Source: Kiritimatiellia bacterium (GTDB taxonomy: Bacteria; Verrucomicrobiota; Kiritimatiellia; RFP12; UBA1067). Taken from it: 9,277 bases of DNA. This document shows, in pieces, positions 6,567-9,277 of the stretch (position 1 is its first letter; every line of letters begins with the position of its first letter). The position numbers and the translations under genes are program-made. The notes beneath the pieces are model-generated. The model did not search any database. It was not told the DNA's origin and was given only the letters and a program-made list of their open reading frames with translations. The DNA lies in assembly GCA_900767325.1 (NCBI GenBank), contig CAAFYT010000090.1:1-9277 (forward strand), given 5' to 3'.

Positions 6567-8115
6567 GTCTCCTCACGACTTCCGTTGTCTTCTCGCCCCC
6601 GAGCATCCGCGCGATCTCGTTCACGCGATCCTCGCCTTCGATCACCGCGACACGCGTGCGCGTGCGCCCACCAAGAACGGACTTCGAGACGACGAGGTGC
6701 CGATCGCCGAACGCCGCCGATTGCGGCAGATGGGTGATGGCGATGACCTGCCGATGCCGCGCCAGGGCCCTGAGCTTTTCGCCCACGATCCGCCCGACTT
6801 CGCCGCCGATGTTCGCGTCGATCTCGTCGAAGACCTGCGTCAAGTCCGTCTCGTGCGCCGCGAGCACCTCCTTCAGCGCCAGCATCACGCGCGCGATTTC
6901 GCCGGAACTGGCGATGTCGGCGAGCGGCCGCGCCGATTCGCCCGGATTCGGCTCGAACATGAAGACGACCCGGTCGCAGCCGTGAGGTTCGGGGGCGATT
7001 GGCTCGAGCGCCGTGGAGAACTTCGCCTGCAGGAAGCCGAGGTCGCGCAGATTGTCCGTCACGCGCCGATCGAACTTCGCGACCGCTTTTCGACGCTGCG
7101 CGCGCAGATCCTCGCCCGCGCACGCTACGGCCTTTTCCGCCGCGTCGACCTGCGTGCTCTTCTCCGCGAGGAGCGCGTCGCGGTTCTCCAGCCGCTCGAG
7201 CCGCTCCTTCTTCGCCGCGAGCGCGGCGAGGATCTCCTCGACGCTCCCGCCGTATTTGCGCTTGAGCCGATTCACCACGCCCAACCGCTCGTCCAGCTCG
7301 TCTAGCCCCTCCTCGCCGCCATCCACCCGGCTGACCGCGTCCGCAACCGACCGCGACAGCTCCTGGATCGAGACTGTCAGCTCCTCCGCCGCGTTCGCCC
7401 AGTCCGCCGCCTGCGGCAGGAGACGCCCAAGCGAGCGGAAGCGCGGCTGCAGACGACTCAAGACCTCCGCCGCGCCGCGTTCGCCCCCCAGAAGCTCGGT
7501 GATGTCGTTGGCCGCCGCGAGAATCTCCTCGGCGTGCGCCGCCTGCGCGTGGCGCTCGACGATCGTCTCGTCACGCGGCGTGAGGTTCGCGCCTTCGATT
7601 TCGCCGATCTGGTAGCGCAAGAGGTCGAGTTCGTCGGCACCGCCCTCTTTCTCCAGCGCCGCAAGCTCCGCGCGCCGCCGGACGAGCTCGGTCCACGCCG
7701 CGGCATAGGGCGCGGCATCAACGCCGCCGAACGCATCGACCGTCTCGCGCTGGAAACGCTCGTCAACGAGGCGCTGGTTGGCCGTTGGCCCGTGCACATC
7801 GACGAGCCGGCGACCGAGCTCGCGTAGCTCGCCGATCGTCACGCTCTCGTCGTTGACCCACGCGCGCGAACGGCCCTGCGCCGTGATCGTGCGACGGATG
7901 AAAACCTCGCCGAAATCGGCCTCGACCTCGGCTTCGGTCGCGCCATCGCGGATGAACGAGGACTCGACGCGATCGCCCAGAACGAACCCCAACGCACCCA
8001 TGAGAACCGATTTTCCCGCACCCGTTTCGCCGGTGATGACGTTGAGAGCGTCCGTGAACTCCGCTTCCGCCCGTTCGACAATGGCCAGATTAGAAACTGT
8101 AAGCTTCCTCAGCAT
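6535..8115 (-). CDS. recN: DNA repair ATPase RecN
   Basis: SMC-like ATPase for double-strand break repair, acting on DNA ends before RecA-dependent recombination. The 526 residues contain Walker A GETGAGKS (29-36) after LRKLTVSNLAIVE, two long charged coiled-coil arms (about 140-210 and 290-350), the ABC signature region ASSGEIARVMLALK (402-415), Walker B VFDEIDANIGG (428-438), and the switch histidine in AITHLPQSAAF (459-469). Variants from the usual family are visible: DVHGPTANQ for DVHGQHxxQ, SSGE for SGGE and ANIGG for the common xGIGG; Walker A, the DE pair and switch histidine are intact, so ATPase activity is likely. The start at ATG 8115 was chosen because the eleven residues upstream are a read-through of tRNA-Gly. 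Only 5 nt separate it from the tRNA 3' end, with no Shine-Dalgarno sequence and no SOS box seen. Confidence 0.95.
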   Translation of the reverse strand: MLRKLTVSNLAIVERAEAEFTDALNVITGETGAGKSVLMGALGFVLGDRVESSFIRDGATEAEVEADFGEVFIRRTITAQGRSRAWVNDESVTIGELRELGRRLVDVHGPTANQRLVDERFQRETVDAFGGVDAAPYAAAWTELVRRRAELAALEKEGGADELDLLRYQIGEIEGANLTPRDETIVERHAQAAHAEEILAAANDITELLGGERGAAEVLSRLQPRFRSLGRLLPQAADWANAAEELTVSIQELSRSVADAVSRVDGGEEGLDELDERLGVVNRLKRKYGGSVEEILAALAAKKERLERLENRDALLAEKSTQVDAAEKAVACAGEDLRAQRRKAVAKFDRRVTDNLRDLGFLQAKFSTALEPIAPEPHGCDRVVFMFEPNPGESARPLADIASSGEIARVMLALKEVLAAHETDLTQVFDEIDANIGGEVGRIVGEKLRALARHRQVIAITHLPQSAAFGDRHLVVSKSVLGGRTRTRVAVIEGEDRVNEIARMLGGEKTTEVVRRHAQELLEVSR

Positions 8116-8120
8116 GATAA

Positions 8121-8194
8121 TGGAGCGGGCGATGGGAATCGAACCCACGTAAGAAGCTTGGGAAGCTCCTATTCTGCCATTGAATTACGCCCGC
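8121..8194 (-). tRNA. tRNA-Gly (anticodon CCC)
   Basis: A 74-nt cloverleaf with encoded CCA. Acceptor GCGGGCG pairs with CGCCCGC. The anticodon stem GGAGC/GCTTC closes the loop TTCCCAA, giving anticodon CCC, which reads GGG glycine codons. The T arm carries GTTCGATTC and the discriminator base is T. It lies 10 nt after tRNA-Ser and 5 nt before recN, so all three probably share a primary transcript from the promoter at 8311-8340. Having the CCC isoacceptor as a separate gene suits a GC-rich genome. Confidence 0.96.
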
Positions 8195-8204
8195 TTGAAA
8201 CCCC

Positions 8205-8296
8205 TGGCGGAGAGAGAGGGATTCGAACCCCCGATACCCTTGCGGGTATGCATGATTTCGAGTCATGTGCATTCAACCAGGCTCTGCCATCTCTCC
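8205..8296 (-). tRNA. tRNA-Ser (anticodon CGA)
   Basis: A 92-nt class II tRNA with encoded CCA. Acceptor GGAGAGA pairs with TCTCTCC, the discriminator is G as expected for serine tRNAs, and the anticodon stem CATGA/TCATG closes the loop CTCGAAA, giving CGA, which reads TCG codons. A long variable arm with paired TACCC/GGGTA confirms the serine class. The T arm is GGGGG-TTCGAAT-CCCTC. It is the first product of the promoter just upstream. Confidence 0.97.
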
Positions 8297-8310
8297 TGCA
8301 ACAGCGCGGT

Positions 8311-8340
8311 ATAATACCAAAAACACCCCTTCCGCGTCAA
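8311..8340 (-). promoter_or_regulatory. Sigma70-type promoter of the tRNA-Ser/tRNA-Gly/recN unit
   Basis: Minus-strand TTGACG (8340-8335), an 18-bp spacer, then TATTAT (8316-8311) preceded by TGG. Transcription should begin near 8304, about 8 nt before the tRNA-Ser 5' end, a normal short tRNA leader. This is the only promoter in the window with both -35 and -10 boxes. Its -10 core, TGGTATTATAC, matches the core of the two predicted leaderless promoters. Confidence 0.8.
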
Positions 8341-8410
8341 CCCCACTCACCAATTAACACCCTTAAAGCGGACGCCGAAGGGCGATGCCGTGCCAAGCGT
8401 GTCAGCATGT

Positions 8411-8430
8411 TCGCCCCACGTCAGGGGCAA
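8411..8430 (-). other. Small inverted repeat after amidohydrolase gene
   Basis: GCCCC and GGGGC flank a six-base loop, with a GU and an AU pair able to extend the stem to 7 bp. It lies about 15 nt after the amidohydrolase stop codon on the minus strand, where a terminator would be expected. There is no T tract after it, so it is not a classic intrinsic terminator; it may protect the transcript end or have no role. The rest of the 8297-8445 gap holds only the tRNA promoter. Confidence 0.35.
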
Positions 8431-8445
8431 GCGCCGCCCGAGGAG

Positions 8446-9277
8446 TCAATTCGGTTGTCGATAGACCTCGCGCCCCTCGAACCAGGTCGAGACGACCTTG
8501 GTCTTGCGGATGTCGGTCTCTGGGCAGGTGAACACATCGGTGTCGGCAAGCACGAAGTCGGCCCACTTCCCAACCTTGATGCTACCGCGCTCGTTCTCCA
8601 GTCCAACCTGCCAGGCGCCGTTGATCGTCAGCGCCTCGAACGCCTGTTCACGCGTGATCAGCTCCTCCGCATAGAACGGCTGCGTCAACTTGCCTGTCGA
8701 GGGATGGGGCATCCGTCCGCTGACGGCGATCTCCATGATTCCAAACGGATCCTGCGGACAGATCTCGTTCGCCGGGAAGTCCGAGTGGCTGGTGACCTTG
8801 ATCCCGGCGTCGAAGAAGGACTTGATCGGATAGGGATGCATCACGTATTCTTCATCGAAGTAAGTCGAGAAGGCCTTCACCGCTTCCTCCATGCCAATAT
8901 GCCAGGTCATGCCGGCGACGCAGGCGATGTTGTTGTCGGCGAAGCGCTTGAAGTCCTCCTTGCGCGGATGGCGGATGTGCACCAGGCAGTTGCGGTGCTT
9001 CCCGTCGCCGCCCTTCACGTAGGCGTCGGTCGCCTCGGTGATGGCGTCGTCTCCCATGGCATGGGTGTGCACGGTCAGGCCCCGGACGTTGCAGTCCCGC
9101 GTGATGCCGGCAAGACGGTCCACGGACCAGAAGGACTTGTACACGGCGCCGCTCTTGTAGGGCCTGGATATCGCCCCTGTCTTGGTCTCCAGGCAGCCGT
9201 CCATGAAGACCTTCAGGTATTCCGGCAGAACATGCCGTGTCCCGTACTTCTCCTTGAGCGAGGCGAGAATGTCGATC
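8446..9277 (-). CDS. YtcJ-like metal-dependent amidohydrolase (C-terminal part)
   Basis: The 3' part of an amidohydrolase-3 family gene; about 276 residues are visible and the reading frame is open to the window edge, so the N-terminus with the HxH metal motif is missing. These enzymes hydrolyse C-N bonds of amides or related compounds; the substrate cannot be told. The visible motifs are KVFMDGCLETKTGAI (YtcJ pattern KxFxDGxLGSRTA), HTHAMGDDAITEATDAY (HxHAIGD), LVHIRHPRKEDFKRFADN (for IEHAQ, with Glu replaced by Val), SHSDFPANEICPQDPFG (catalytic Asp in SD), TREQAFEALTINGAWQVG and the C-terminal GSIKVGKWADFVLADTDVF strand pair. An internal ATG at 9204 is not the true start. It shares the strand of the tRNA genes but is separated from them by 149 bp with a promoter, so it is a different transcription unit. 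Confidence 0.88.
   Translation of the reverse strand, partial: IDILASLKEKYGTRHVLPEYLKVFMDGCLETKTGAISRPYKSGAVYKSFWSVDRLAGITRDCNVRGLTVHTHAMGDDAITEATDAYVKGGDGKHRNCLVHIRHPRKEDFKRFADNNIACVAGMTWHIGMEEAVKAFSTYFDEEYVMHPYPIKSFFDAGIKVTSHSDFPANEICPQDPFGIMEIAVSGRMPHPSTGKLTQPFYAEELITREQAFEALTINGAWQVGLENERGSIKVGKWADFVLADTDVFTCPETDIRKTKVVSTWFEGREVYRQPN

Noticed and set aside
6415..7305. Plus-strand frame of 296 codons opposite recN and the AroB-like gene
   Set aside because: Reverse-frame artefact with Arg-rich composition and no recognisable motif.
8116..8148. Upstream extension of recN (MGSIPIARSII...)
   Set aside because: These residues are a translation of the tRNA-Gly gene, a well-known spurious N-terminus. 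The family starts at MLRKLTVSNLAIVE.
8090..8272. Small minus-strand frame of about 60 codons over the tRNA genes
   Set aside because: It is a read-through of tRNA-Ser and tRNA-Gly (GFESLSLRQ-type sequence is a common tRNA translation artefact).
8121..8296. tRNA genes as a possible integration site for a mobile element
   Set aside because: No integrase, no repeated tRNA 3' end and no mobile genes are visible on either side within the window.
8355..8400. Possible terminator hairpin (CGCC-GAAG-GGCG)
   Set aside because: The stem is only four base pairs and the following T run is three bases, too weak to call.

Overview
This is a GC-rich stretch from a diderm (outer-membrane) bacterium. BamA, a Skp/OmpH chaperone and LpxD together imply an LPS- or lipid A-bearing outer membrane. 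Every supported gene lies on the minus strand, so transcription runs from high to low coordinates. The exact lineage cannot be proven from the sequence. Some RecN motif variants (ASSGE, DEIDANIGG) fit my recollection of the Planctomycetes-Verrucomicrobia-Chlamydiae side of the tree, but this is a weak inference. The first 18 bases match the Illumina TruSeq adapter, so position 1 is almost certainly an assembled contig end and not genomic DNA.

Layout in transcription order. At 9277-8446 is the C-terminal part of a YtcJ-like metal-dependent amidohydrolase that continues beyond the window. A gap of about 150 bp (8297-8445) holds a small inverted repeat and a good sigma70-type promoter (TTGACG, 18 bp, TATTAT) directly before tRNA-Ser(CGA). 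tRNA-Gly(CCC) follows 10 bp later, and recN starts only 5 nt after the tRNA-Gly CCA end. A tightly packed gene series follows: recN, a 3-dehydroquinate-synthase-like gene lacking canonical metal-binding histidines, bamA, skp/ompH, lpxD, aroQ (GTG start), a 105-residue unknown protein and a small divergent sigma-70-like protein. Four of these junctions overlap by 4 to 32 bp inside coding sequence and three are exact 4-base ATGA/GTGA overlaps. The start of a further gene is cut by the adapter.

bamA, skp and lpxD form a familiar outer-membrane assembly/lipid A block. Around it sit relatives of two consecutive shikimate enzymes (AroB-like upstream, AroQ downstream). The most interesting signals are (1) two nearly identical intergenic junctions, before bamA and before the truncated first gene, where an extended -10 box sits exactly 7 nt from the ATG and predicts leaderless mRNAs; the tRNA promoter shares the same core; (2) the AroB-like protein without its metal-site histidines; (3) recN placed directly behind a tRNA with no Shine-Dalgarno sequence; and (4) a sigma-like protein closing the envelope operon just before one of these promoters. 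I found no CRISPR array, insertion sequence, integrase or prophage gene.
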